A stretch of 64,000 bases of DNA from LMUY01 sp965199555 (GTDB lineage Bacteria > Pseudomonadota > Alphaproteobacteria > Acetobacterales > Acetobacteraceae). The first letter of the stretch is position 1; each line of letters opens with the position of its first letter. The notes under the pieces were generated by a model, which was not told the DNA's origin, made no database searches, and worked only from the letters and a program-made list of their open reading frames with translations. The DNA lies in the NCBI GenBank assembly GCA_965199555.1, contig CBDASJ010000009.1, forward strand, positions 124,001-188,000. Direction: 5' to 3'. A program made the translations under genes and the position numbers. Shown piece by piece: positions 34,044 to 42,405 of this stretch.

Positions 34044-34883
34044 ATGAACCAGCGTGCGGCAGCGGTGATCGCGGGGTGTGTCCTGCTGCTCCTGGTGGGT
34101 GGCGGCACCGCGTGGGAACTGCACGGGTCCGAGCCGGCGGCGAGTGACGCGGATGACACGGGCGAGGTGCTGCCCATCCCGCCCGTGCCGCCCCGCATCG
34201 CCGAAGGCCCGGATTACGAGCGTTGCATGGGCATGCTGGCGAGCGACCCGGAAGGCGCCAACACCTTTGCCGACGCGTGGCAGGCCACCGGGGGCGGCGA
34301 AGGGGCGGACCATTGCTTGGCGCTGGCGCAGGTGCAGCTGGGCGACGTGCAGACCGGCGCCGAGATGCTGGAAAAGCTGGCCGGGCGCAGCAAGGCCCCT
34401 GCCCTGGCGCGGGCCACCGTATATGGCCAGGCGGACCAGGCGTGGCTGATGGCCGGCGAACCGAGCCGCGCGCTGGGGGCGGCGACGCTGGCGCTGATCC
34501 TGTCGCCCGACGACCCTGACCTGCTGATCGACCGCTCCATCGCCGCCGCCACGCTGGGCCATTACGAGGACGCGGTGGACGACCTCAGCCACGCGCTGGA
34601 GCTGGACCCGAAGCGCGCCGACGCCCTGGTGCTGCGCGCGGCGGCCTGGCGGCATGAAGGGCATCTGGACCTGGCGCAGGACGACGTCGACCGCGCCCTC
34701 GCCAAGGACCCGGACAACCCCGAAGCCTATCTGGAGCGCGGCATCCTGCGGCAGCGCCGCGGCGACCGCACCGGCGCGCACAAGGATTGGGTGCAGGCCG
34801 AGGCACTGGCCCCCGACTCGGCAACGAGCGACCTGGCGGAACAGAACCTGGCGCTGCTGGAAGCGGGCCCGGATCGGCGCTGA
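34044..34883 (+). CDS. TPR-repeat protein with N-terminal membrane anchor
   Basis: A 279-residue protein with one hydrophobic N-terminal segment (AVIAGCVLLLLVGGGTAW) and a short Asp/Pro linker, then about four to five TPR-like repeats in the last two thirds, for example SIAAATLGHYEDAVDDLSHALELDP and ERGILRQRRGDRTGAHKDW. Likely a periplasmic scaffold tethered to the inner membrane; partners unknown. It starts 60 bases from the divergent epimerase-like gene. Confidence 0.8.
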   Translation: MNQRAAAVIAGCVLLLLVGGGTAWELHGSEPAASDADDTGEVLPIPPVPPRIAEGPDYERCMGMLASDPEGANTFADAWQATGGGEGADHCLALAQVQLGDVQTGAEMLEKLAGRSKAPALARATVYGQADQAWLMAGEPSRALGAATLALILSPDDPDLLIDRSIAAATLGHYEDAVDDLSHALELDPKRADALVLRAAAWRHEGHLDLAQDDVDRALAKDPDNPEAYLERGILRQRRGDRTGAHKDWVQAEALAPDSATSDLAEQNLALLEAGPDRR

Positions 34884-34997
34884 GCGGCCTGGCGCGGCCC
34901 ACCGCGCCATCCGGTATGCACACGTAACGGTGAGCGACCCTGGGCAAGCGGCAGAACGGCAGCACCTGGGCTGCTGTTAACCACGAAGGGATTCCGC

Positions 34998-35336
34998 ATG
35001 CCGCAGTTCGACGCCACCATCAAGCACATCAAGGACGGGGTGAAAGGCTTCACCGTCGCCGCCGCGACCAAGAACATCGAGGGCTGGGAAGCCACGCTGG
35101 AGAAGATCGACGCGCCCGGCGTGAAGACAATCATCAAGGATCTGGAAAGCCTGAAAAAGGCCCTCCATGCCAAGGAGATCAACGGCGACACCGTCCGCAA
35201 GCTCGTTGCCAAGCTCGGCAAGGAGACGGTGACGATCGCCAGCAAGTCCGACAGCAAGAACGCCGAGAAGATCAAGACCCTGGGCGAAGCCTTGACCGGC
35301 GCGGCCGAGGAGCACGGCGAGGAAAAAGACGCCTAA
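34998..35336 (+). CDS. Small Lys/Asp-rich protein, unknown function
   Basis: A 112-residue soluble protein with regular alternation of acidic and basic residues and strong helix propensity (TIKHIKDGVKGF, IIKDLESLKKALHAKEI, KKDSKNAEKIKTLGEAL-like segments). I recognise no family. The ATG at 34998 follows GGGATTCCGC. A stem-loop repeat follows the stop at 35389. Codon use is like the neighbours, so it is probably a real small gene. Confidence 0.6.
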   Translation: MPQFDATIKHIKDGVKGFTVAAATKNIEGWEATLEKIDAPGVKTIIKDLESLKKALHAKEINGDTVRKLVAKLGKETVTIASKSDSKNAEKIKTLGEALTGAAEEHGEEKDA

Positions 35337-35388
35337 GCACGGTCGGTAAGGCGCGTCCTGCCAAAGCCCTTCCTTCCAGGAGGGGATT

Positions 35389-35438
35389 GGGTGAGGGTCG
35401 AGGCGGAGTAGGGCAGCCGGCTCCGCCGGCCCTCACCC
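35389..35438. repeat. Two-tier palindrome between small gene and SDR
   Basis: A nested stem-loop: outer arms GGGTGAGGG / CCCTCACCC (9 bp, perfect) and inner arms GGCGGAG / CTCCGCC (7 bp, perfect) around a 12-base loop. It shares the GGGTGAGGG core with the larger palindromic repeats at 27.5 and 30.6 kb but not their hairpins. It could be a terminator for the gene ending at 35336 or a degenerate repeat. Confidence 0.6.
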
Positions 35439-35472
35439 CCGAGGGCCGTGCCATCTTTGATCGGAAGACGCC

Positions 35473-36225
35473 ATGGATATCAGGTTCGACTCGCGCGTGG
35501 TGCTGGTCACCGGCGCGGCCCAGGGGATAGGCCGGGCCATTGCGGAAACCTTCCTCGCCTCCGGCGCGCAAGTCCACCTGGCAGACATAGACCCGGCGGT
35601 GCAAGCCACCGGCGACGCGCTCGGCGCGCCCTGCTACGTGCAGGACCTTTCCGATCGCGCCGGCGCCACCGCCCTGGTGCAGCAGATCGTGGCGCAGCAC
35701 GGGCGGCTGGACATCTTGGCAATGGCCGCCGGTGGAGTGTGCGGCCAGGCGGACATGACGCTGGACGCCATCACGGAAGAGAATTGGGGCGTGGTGTTCA
35801 ATGCCAACGTGAAGGGGGCGCTGTGGCTGTCCCAGGCAGCGGCGCCCACCATGCAGGCAGCGGGGTGGGGACGGATCGTCACCGTTTCGTCCGGCGCCGG
35901 GTTGCGCCCCAGCCTGACCGGGCTGCACGCCTACACGGCCGCCAAGCACGCCCTGGTCGGCTTGACCCGCCAGTTGTCGGTTGGGCTGGCGCAGCACGGC
36001 ATCACCGTGAACTCGGTGGCACCGGGGCTGATCCGCAGCAACCCGGCGACCGAGCGGCAATGGCAAGGCTACGGCGCGGACAGGCAGCGCAGCATGACCG
36101 AAGCCCTGCACACCCGCCGGCCAGGCAGTGCCGCCGACATCGCCAATGCCGTGCTGTTCTTTGCCAGTGAACAAGCCGGCTGGATCACCGGCCAGGTGCT
36201 GTCGGTGGATGGCGGCCGATCCTAG
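35473..36225 (+). CDS. SDR family oxidoreductase
   Basis: Classical short-chain dehydrogenase/reductase of 250 residues, NAD(P)-dependent. The cofactor motif TGAAQGIG lies at residues 14-21, the NAG-equivalent stretch reads MAAGG, the catalytic serine is in VTVSSGAG, and the YTAAK motif carries Tyr and Lys. The C-terminal ITGQVLSVDGGRS is the usual ending. Substrate unknown, but the convergent class II aldolase suggests sugar or hydroxyacid catabolism. It overlaps that gene's end by four bases. Confidence 0.92.
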   Translation: MDIRFDSRVVLVTGAAQGIGRAIAETFLASGAQVHLADIDPAVQATGDALGAPCYVQDLSDRAGATALVQQIVAQHGRLDILAMAAGGVCGQADMTLDAITEENWGVVFNANVKGALWLSQAAAPTMQAAGWGRIVTVSSGAGLRPSLTGLHAYTAAKHALVGLTRQLSVGLAQHGITVNSVAPGLIRSNPATERQWQGYGADRQRSMTEALHTRRPGSAADIANAVLFFASEQAGWITGQVLSVDGGRS

Positions 36226-36992
36226 CGGGCGGTGCTCGCCCGCATCTTGCGCACCGTCGCGTCGAACACCTTGGTGGCGAACGCATCCGCGGCGACCAGG
36301 CGGATCGCGGTGTCGGCGCAATGCTGGCGCACCGTGTCGGAGATCGCCGTGTTCGGCCCGGGCAGCATCCCGGCCTGGCACTGGATTTCGGCGGCGCGCT
36401 GCACGGTCCACAGCAGCATGAACGCCTTCGGGATGTCCGCCCCGCACACCGCCACGCCGTGGTTGCGCAGCACCAGCACGTCCTTGTCGCCCAGGCTTTC
36501 GAGCATGCGGGCCTTTTCCTCGGCCCACAGCGTAATGCCCTCGAACGGGTGGTAGCCGACGCGGCCGAACAGTTGCGCCCCATAGAAATCGTCATGGCCC
36601 AGGCCGCCCTGCTTCAAGGCGACGGCGGACACGGCGTTGGTGTGGGTGTGGATCACGCATTGCGCATCGTGCCGGGCGCCGTGGATGGCGCTGTGCAGGG
36701 CGAAACCTGCCGGGTTCGGCTCGAACTCCGAAGGCTCCACCAGATTGCCATGGAGGTCGACCTTCAGCAGGTTCTTCGGCGTCACCTCGGCGTAGGTGAG
36801 CCCGAACGGGTTCACCAGGTAAGCCGTCTGCTCGCCCGGCACGCGAACGGAGATGTGGTTGAAGATCATCATCTCGGTCCAGCCGAGATAGTCGATGGCG
36901 TGGTAGCAATCGGCAAGCTGCACCCGCAGCGCCCATTCCGCATCGCTCCAGCGGTGGCCGGCGGGGATGTGCAGGGGCGATATCTCGTTCAT
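36222..36992 (-). CDS. Class II aldolase/adducin family protein
   Basis: Zinc-dependent aldolase or decarboxylase of about 256 residues. The HxHx zinc motif is in CVIHTHTNAVSAVA and a further histidine in VLRNHGVAVCG, standard for the fuculose-1-phosphate aldolase fold. Also visible: HISVRVPGEQTAYLVNPFGLTY. The substrate cannot be inferred. It diverges from a cyclase-family gene across a 119-base region with repeated CTAAAGCA sites. Confidence 0.9.
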   Translation of the reverse strand: MNEISPLHIPAGHRWSDAEWALRVQLADCYHAIDYLGWTEMMIFNHISVRVPGEQTAYLVNPFGLTYAEVTPKNLLKVDLHGNLVEPSEFEPNPAGFALHSAIHGARHDAQCVIHTHTNAVSAVALKQGGLGHDDFYGAQLFGRVGYHPFEGITLWAEEKARMLESLGDKDVLVLRNHGVAVCGADIPKAFMLLWTVQRAAEIQCQAGMLPGPNTAISDTVRQHCADTAIRLVAADAFATKVFDATVRKMRASTAR

Positions 36993-37018
36993 GGCGGCGC
37001 GCTCCGATGCTGCCGGAA

Positions 37019-37071
37019 CTAAAGCACAGGCGGCGGCGATGCCGGAAGATAATGCTTCACACCTAAAGCAT
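37019..37071. promoter_or_regulatory. Candidate operator between aldolase and cyclase genes
   Basis: CTAAAGCA occurs twice in the same orientation, at 37019-37026 and 37063-37070, 44 bases apart (close to four helical turns). The second copy also completes a palindrome, ATGCTT-N8-AAGCAT at 37052-37071. The arrangement suits a regulator binding on one face of DNA between divergent promoters. No regulator gene is adjacent. Confidence 0.45.
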
Positions 37072-37111
37072 CCTGCTCCACTCTCGCCGGGCCAGGGATC
37101 GGAGGGTTGTT

Positions 37112-37888
37112 ATGGCCGACGTGCTGTCCTCGTTGGTGGGCGCGCTCGCCTCGGGCGCCGTTTGCGTGGTGGACCTATCGCAGCCGCTGGCGCCGGACAC
37201 CCCGGTGATCGGCTTGCCGCCGCCCTTCGCCCAATCCTCGCCGTTCCGCACCACGCGGATTTCCGCCTATGACGCGGCCGGGCCGGCCTGGTACTGGAAC
37301 GACATCAGCCTGGGCGAGCACACCGGCACGCATTTCGACGCCCCCGTGCATTGGATCAGCGGGCGGGAGCGGCCGGACAACACCACGGACACCATTCCGC
37401 CGGCCCGGCTGGTCGCCGCCGCCTGCGTGGTGGATGTGGAAGCGGAGTGCGCAGCGGATGCCGGCTTCCTGCTGACCCGCACCCGCATGGAGCAATGGGA
37501 AGCCGAGCACGGCCGCGTGCCGGCCGGTGCCTGGCTGCTGCTGCGCTCCGGCTGGTCGAAGCGGAGCGGCGACGCGTTCCTGAACGTCGGACCGACCGGG
37601 CCGCAAACGCCGGGGCCGGACGCGGATTGCGTGCGCTTCCTGGCGCTGGAGCGGGACGTGGCGGGGTTCGGCACGGAATGCGTCGGCACCGACGCCGGGG
37701 CGGCCCACGGCTTCGACCCGGCATTCCCGTGCCACACCATCATGCATGGCGCGGGCAAGTTCGGCCTCGCCAGCCTGGCCAATTTGGACCAGTTGCCGCC
37801 GACCGGCACGGTGCTGATCACGCCGCCGTTGAAGATCGCCGGCGGCTCCGGCAGCCCGTGCCGTGTGCTGGCGCTGGTTCCGGTATAG
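37112..37888 (+). CDS. Cyclase family protein (kynurenine formamidase-like)
   Basis: Metal-dependent hydrolase of the cyclase/KynB group, 258 residues. The metal motif HTGTHFDAPVHW (HxGTHxDxPxH) is intact, preceded by the strand VVDLSQPLAPDTPVIG, and GTDAGAAHG holds the later conserved site. Members hydrolyse formylkynurenine or cyclic amides and lactones. No other kynurenine genes are nearby, so substrate is open. Start ATG at 37112 follows a GGAGGGTTGTT ribosome site. Confidence 0.88.
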   Translation: MADVLSSLVGALASGAVCVVDLSQPLAPDTPVIGLPPPFAQSSPFRTTRISAYDAAGPAWYWNDISLGEHTGTHFDAPVHWISGRERPDNTTDTIPPARLVAAACVVDVEAECAADAGFLLTRTRMEQWEAEHGRVPAGAWLLLRSGWSKRSGDAFLNVGPTGPQTPGPDADCVRFLALERDVAGFGTECVGTDAGAAHGFDPAFPCHTIMHGAGKFGLASLANLDQLPPTGTVLITPPLKIAGGSGSPCRVLALVPV

Positions 37889-37918
37889 ACCAGACGCCGC
37901 GTTGGTAGGGACAACACC

Positions 37919-38761
37919 GTGGCCATAACGAGAAGCGTGATCACCGCCCTGGACAACCGGGGCATCGACCTGCTCGGCACCAAGAACGTCGCATTGAAGA
38001 TGACGGACGACCAGAACATCGTGTCCGGGTCGCTGTTGACGGTGGAAAGCAACCATTTCTGCGTGGTGAAAAGCCGCGGGGCGATCCTGCAGGTCTACGA
38101 AACCGGGCAGTACCCGCTCGTCACCCCGGACAAGCCGCTGTTCGGCTCCATCTCGCAGGGCTTCTTCGGCGGCTCTTCGCCCTGGGTCTACGAGGTCATC
38201 TACATCAACCGGTCCAAGCTGCTGGTGAAGAGCAGCGGCACGGCGACCACCTCCGAGATGGCGGAGGTGTCGTGGCAGGCCGACTACTACATCCACATCG
38301 ACACCAAGCAGGAAGCGCTCGACCTCATCCAGCATTTGCCGTTCAACGGCTCGGTGATCAACACGGACGAGATTTCCGCCTATGCCGGCCCGGCGATCGA
38401 GCAGGCGATCAACCAGGTGATCCAGGTGACGCCGCTGGAGTCGATCAACGAACGCATCACTGAGTTGCGCGACACGGTGAAGGGCCACCTCACCGAGTTC
38501 CTGCGGGTCTACGGCATCATGCTGAACGACCTGAAGATCCTGGTGCTGCCGAAGGATGAGCGGATGCGGCAACTGATCGCGCTCAAGGCGTTCGGCCTCA
38601 CGCCGCTGGACGCGGTGCGTTACTACCTGGCGATGAGCATGGCGCAGGCCGGCCTGGTGTCGGCGCCGAACGCCGCGGTGGGCGAAAGCTTCCATATCGG
38701 CGGACAAACCATGGGCACCATCCCGATGGGCCGCACGGCGGGGCTAGACGGCGCGAAGTAG
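37919..38761 (+). CDS. SPFH-domain protein (YdjI/virion-core-like)
   Basis: A 280-residue SPFH (band 7) protein without an N-terminal membrane helix. The core GSLLTVESNHFCVVKSRGAIL, VYETGQYPLVTPDKPLFGSI and ITELRDTVKGHLTEFLRVYGIML is the family pattern of soluble SPFH proteins that assemble into rings at membranes. Starts at GTG 37919, 30 bases after the cyclase gene. The following gene abuts it (TAGATG), so the two form a pair. Confidence 0.8.
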   Translation: MAITRSVITALDNRGIDLLGTKNVALKMTDDQNIVSGSLLTVESNHFCVVKSRGAILQVYETGQYPLVTPDKPLFGSISQGFFGGSSPWVYEVIYINRSKLLVKSSGTATTSEMAEVSWQADYYIHIDTKQEALDLIQHLPFNGSVINTDEISAYAGPAIEQAINQVIQVTPLESINERITELRDTVKGHLTEFLRVYGIMLNDLKILVLPKDERMRQLIALKAFGLTPLDAVRYYLAMSMAQAGLVSAPNAAVGESFHIGGQTMGTIPMGRTAGLDGAK

Positions 38762-39313
38762 ATGTCGGACGCCGGCTCCGAGTTCTACGACGCCGATCCG
38801 GTGTCGCAGGTCGCGGTCAACCTGTTCTACGGCTGGGGCTACAATTTCTACCGGGTGGAAAACCAGTTGCGGGCCGACGACCTGCTGGTGCGCCACGGGG
38901 TCGCCGGGCTGCTCGCCGAAGCGCGGGTGGCGATCGGCAGCGCGGAAAGCGCGTATCGCGAGGCGCACCTGCCGCCCTTGTCGCGGGAGCATCCGCGCCC
39001 CGATCCCACCGCCTTGAAGGAAGCCCGCATCCTGGAAACCTTGGTCGCCCAGGTGGGGGCGGTCGCCAGCCGCATCCGCTCCCTGCCCGTCCCGGAAAAC
39101 GACCGGATTTCCCAGCGGCATCGGCAGGAAGCCGACACGCTGGCCCGGCTGCTGCAGGCGGACATGGCACTGTCCGGCCATGCCGACTTGCTGCGGCGCG
39201 CGGTGCGGGAGCAGCCAGCGGACTGGATCGTGGCCCATGCCGAGGATGTCCGCGGGCACGTCGCGGCGATCGAGGCGGCGCTGCGGGATCGGCAGGCCAT
39301 CCTCAGCCTATAG
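38762..39313 (+). CDS. Helical protein of unknown function, paired with SPFH protein
   Basis: A 183-residue, mostly alpha-helical and charged protein (LLVRHGVAGLLAEARVAIGSAE, ARILETLVAQVGAVASRIRS, HRQEADTLARLLQADMALSGH). I recognise no family. Its ATG directly follows the stop of the SPFH gene, which implies joint expression and possibly a complex. No catalytic motif is visible. Confidence 0.65.
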   Translation: MSDAGSEFYDADPVSQVAVNLFYGWGYNFYRVENQLRADDLLVRHGVAGLLAEARVAIGSAESAYREAHLPPLSREHPRPDPTALKEARILETLVAQVGAVASRIRSLPVPENDRISQRHRQEADTLARLLQADMALSGHADLLRRAVREQPADWIVAHAEDVRGHVAAIEAALRDRQAILSL

Positions 39314-39317
39314 CCGG

Positions 39318-39629
39318 CTATTCCTCCGGTTCGGTGGTGAACAGCAGCGGATAGCCGTGCTGCCGCCCGGCGTCGGTGGCGTTGGTCGCCTTGGTTTCCG
39401 CCACGTCCTTGGTGAACACGCCGACCACGCACACGCCGCGCCGGTGGGCGGTGCTCATCACCCGGCTGGCCTGCTCCTCGCCTAGGCGGAACTCGGCACG
39501 CAGCACCGCGACGACGAACTCCCGCGGGGTGAAGTCGTCGTTGACCAGGATGACCTTGTAGAGCTTCGGCCGCTCGACCTTGAGTTCGACCTGCCCGCGC
39601 GGCGTCGTGAGGGTGTCGTCGTTCTTCAT
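39318..39629 (-). CDS. clpS: ClpAP adaptor protein
   Basis: N-end-rule adaptor that delivers substrates to ClpA. The core YKVILVNDDFTPREFVVAVL, then the substrate-binding region MSTAHRRGVCVVGVFTKDVAE, is diagnostic. 103 residues, typical. clpA is not adjacent on either side. It is the last high-GC gene before the accessory region and lies five bases from the convergent gene's end. Confidence 0.96.
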   Translation of the reverse strand: MKNDDTLTTPRGQVELKVERPKLYKVILVNDDFTPREFVVAVLRAEFRLGEEQASRVMSTAHRRGVCVVGVFTKDVAETKATNATDAGRQHGYPLLFTTEPEE

Positions 39630-39990
39630 CGTCGCAGTCTACCAGCTTCCGCGCTGTTCGCCATGGTCCGGCGGTTGTGCACCGTAGAACCGCACGTTGG
39701 GTTGAATACGGACCGAATAGAGGCCGAACCGCCGGCCATAACTTCCAAAAGGTTCAAGGAACTGACCGGAGGTGACGCACCAGACATCCCGAAAGTTTTG
39801 CACTTTGAAGCGATTGAACGTGGTGGAAAGCCGCCTGTCTGCTTCAGGGCGGCTACAAAACGGCGTGGACATCCAATCTCGGAGTTGTTTGGCCGATAAC
39901 GGACAGTCCGCATTGGAGAGCACTGTGGTGAGAAGCAGACATACTGGGCGGCATTGCAAGCCGATCCAAGCTGCACGCACTAACCAGGAC
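39630..39990. other. 361-base gap with degenerate sequence
   Basis: Lower GC than its flanks. Overlapping small open frames on both strands are unconvincing: none has a family or ribosome site. The style, with short words such as CTGTCTGCTTCAGGG and its inverse GAGAAGCAGACA, resembles the non-coding degenerate repeats common between accessory genes of alphaproteobacteria. No tRNA, terminator or transposase remnant was recognised. Confidence 0.5.
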
Positions 39991-40791
39991 TTACATGGCC
40001 TGACTCAATAGGGTTAAGCGCGTAGCGTCGTCGGCGGGGTAGAAGCATTCCAGCGCGAGTTCGGCGAGCGTGACGTCGATTGGCGTCCCGAACACTGTCG
40101 TTGTGCTGATCAACGACAGCGGAGCCGACGAGCCCGGCACGCGAAGCCGAAGCGGCACCGCAATCCCGCCGAAATTGCCCGGCGGCGTCGTACTCGCGGC
40201 AAATGGATAGGCGGATAGCTCGGTCTTGAGCGCCCGCAAGAGGGCGTCGCCGGAGTTGTCGATCTGCTGCTGCAGCCGGGTCAGCAGATGATGCCGCCAC
40301 TCGCCTAGATTGGCGATACGCGGGGCTAGGCCCTCCGGGTGTAGGCTCAGACGCAGCACGTTCACGGGCGATTTCAGGAGGTGTACTGCGACTCCGGCTA
40401 GTAGCGGCAGCACGGCACCGTTGCTTGCGACCATTGTCCAGTGTCGGTCGATCGCCAGTGCTGGGAATGGGGCATGGGCTGCCAGCACGGCGTCCACGGT
40501 GCGGCGGGCGGTTGTCATTTCCGGGGCGTCAAGCGGGCGTTCGGAGTAGATGGCGGCAAACCCGCCGGCATGGAGCAGCTCGTTCCGTGCCCGTAGCGGG
40601 ACATTCAGCCGTTCGGCCAGCCGCAGCAGCATGTCGCGGCTCGGCGCGGCACGACCGGTCTCGACGAAACTCAGATGCCGGGTGGACACCTCCGCCTCGC
40701 TGGCGAGGTCGAGCTGGCTCAGGTGGCGGCGCTGGCGCCACTCCCGCAGGAGTCCACCGACGCTGGGGGACGGGATGGCAAGGCTGGTCAT
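39991..40791 (-). CDS. XRE-family regulator with MmyB-like ligand domain
   Basis: Transcription factor of 266 residues. An N-terminal helix-turn-helix (LREWRQRRHLSQLDLASEAEVSTRHLSFVETG) is followed by the MmyB-type domain, AIDRHWTMVASNGAVLPLLAGV and LISTTTVFGTPIDVTLAELALECFYPAD, a PAS-like fold thought to bind fatty acid-like ligands. It diverges from an alpha/beta hydrolase gene that it may control; about 100 bases separate them. Confidence 0.9.
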   Translation of the reverse strand: MTSLAIPSPSVGGLLREWRQRRHLSQLDLASEAEVSTRHLSFVETGRAAPSRDMLLRLAERLNVPLRARNELLHAGGFAAIYSERPLDAPEMTTARRTVDAVLAAHAPFPALAIDRHWTMVASNGAVLPLLAGVAVHLLKSPVNVLRLSLHPEGLAPRIANLGEWRHHLLTRLQQQIDNSGDALLRALKTELSAYPFAASTTPPGNFGGIAVPLRLRVPGSSAPLSLISTTTVFGTPIDVTLAELALECFYPADDATRLTLLSQAM

Positions 40792-40896
40792 GACAAGACA
40801 ATAACACCGGGCTTCGTCCCGGCCATGACCTGCGAGGTAATCGCCGCCCGGCCGCCCGACTGGTCCACCTGCGACGTCATGTCACAGGAGCACACC

Positions 40897-41730
40897 ATGC
40901 CGAACGCCACTACCCGCCTCGTCCACCGGGCCGATGTCGCCCTGAGTTGCCACGACGAGGGTGCCGGCCCGCCCGTCGTCTTCCTGGCTAGCTGGAGTCT
41001 GCCCGGCGCGTCCTGGCGCCGGCAGGTCAAGGCGTTCCGTGCCGCCGGGCTGCGCTGTATCACCTACGATCGCCGCGGCCACGGCCACACGCCCGACCCG
41101 GGCCACGGCTACGATTTCGACACGCTCGCCGACGATCTGGCAGCCGTGCTGGACGCCTTCGACCTGCACGACGTCACCCTGGTCACCTTCTCGGCCGGGA
41201 GCGGTGAGGCGGTCCGCTATTTGACCCGGCATGGCGACGCCCGCATCGCCCGGCTCGCCATGATCGCCCCGACCACGCCGTTGCTGGTTCGCCGGGGCGA
41301 CCACCCGGACGGCGTCGACCCGGCGATGTTCGACGCCTTCATCGAGACGGAGCTGCGTCCGGACTGGCGCGGCTGGCTCGACCGCAATGCCCGGCCGTTC
41401 GGCGGTCCGGACGTGGCGCAGTCCGAACTGGACGAAGTGATCGCGCAGGCGCTTCAGGCCTCGCCCTATGCGCTGGAGGCGTTTTACCGGGAGCTGACGA
41501 CCGCGGACATGCGGGCCGAACTAGCGGCGCTGCGCCTGCCCGTGCTGGTGGTGCAGGGCGAGCTCGACATGTCCTCGCCGCACCACCTCACCGGCCACCC
41601 GACCGCAGCGCTGGTGCCGGGCGCGCGCTTGATTGTCTACGCGGGCGCGCCGCACGGCTTGCCGGTCAGCCACCCCGCCCGGCTGAACATCGACCTGCTG
41701 GCCTTCATCGCAGGAGGCGATCATGCCTAA
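40897..41730 (+). CDS. Alpha/beta hydrolase (haloperoxidase-like)
   Basis: A 277-residue hydrolase. VVFLASWSLPGASWRRQVKAF and CITYDRRGHGHTPDPGHGYDF match the perhydrolase or cofactor-free haloperoxidase group; the nucleophile lies in LVTFSAGSGEAVRYL and the histidine in GAPHGLPV. ATG 40897 has AGGAG seven bases upstream, which settles the start; an open frame extends further without a ribosome site. Probably regulated by the divergent XRE gene. The region just downstream holds a broken transporter. Confidence 0.88.
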   Translation: MPNATTRLVHRADVALSCHDEGAGPPVVFLASWSLPGASWRRQVKAFRAAGLRCITYDRRGHGHTPDPGHGYDFDTLADDLAAVLDAFDLHDVTLVTFSAGSGEAVRYLTRHGDARIARLAMIAPTTPLLVRRGDHPDGVDPAMFDAFIETELRPDWRGWLDRNARPFGGPDVAQSELDEVIAQALQASPYALEAFYRELTTADMRAELAALRLPVLVVQGELDMSSPHHLTGHPTAALVPGARLIVYAGAPHGLPVSHPARLNIDLLAFIAGGDHA

Positions 41731-41772
41731 CGGGAGCGCAGGGCCGGATGGACGGCACGATGCGGCTCGAAG

Positions 41773-42072
41773 GTGCTGCTCTGGGGATGCTGCGGGCTAC
41801 TGGCTGGGCTCATCGCATTCGGCGTCGTGGCGCAGAACCCGGCGGTCACAACCCTCATCATGGCACGGGTGCTGGCCTGCGCGGCGCCAACCCAGGCCGG
41901 GGCAGCGTCCGGCCTGCTGAACACCGTGCAGCAGGCGTCAGGCGCGGTAGGCGTCACTTGTGTCGGACTGGCCTATGAGGCGGGCGGGCTGGACGGCGGC
42001 CTGTGGCTGCTCGGATCGAGCATCGTAGGCACCGCCGTCCTGCTTGTCGGATGGCGGAGCACAGCACGGTGA
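41773..42072 (+). pseudogene. Remnant of an MFS (DHA2/EmrB-like) transporter, C-terminal part
   Basis: Encodes only the last three helices of a drug exporter: IMARVLACAAPTQAGAASGLLNTVQQASGAVGV is the helix-13 region of 14-helix DHA2 transporters (usual form GxxSGLLNTxQQxGGALG). The rest of the gene is absent; upstream sequence belongs to the hydrolase. A GTG at 41773 opens the frame but nothing suggests it is expressed as a functional protein. Confidence 0.75.
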
Positions 42073-42326
42073 CCGCGCGACCGTCAGTAGAACAACAAAG
42101 CGACTGCTGCGACGCAGGCCGCGACCGACGGGTAGAATGTCAACGCGAAACCGAAGGCGCGAGCAGCGGCGCCGTGGCGATAGCCCAGCCAGAACAACGC
42201 CCGTCCGACGCAGAATAGACCGACAAGGCCAGGCAAGACGACCATCCACCCCGCCGGAAGCTCAACGGCGAGCGCACAGTGTGACCCGGCGGCAAAGACC
42301 ACTTGCTCCAGCGTGTTCTGCAGTAA

Positions 42327-42348
42327 GTGTCGATCCAAGATCATGTTG
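42327..42348 (+). repeat. IS left terminal inverted repeat
   Basis: Twenty-two bases directly after the TAA duplication, matching the right end at 21 positions. Confidence 0.9.
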
Positions 42349-42405
42349 AGTCTGGTGAGTCGGTTGTGATTCCATCGCTTTGCGTCGAGTCGCGAGGGTA
42401 GTGGA

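Noticed and set aside
39626..39980. Overlapping small frames on both strands
   Set aside because: All short, mutually overlapping and without start signals.
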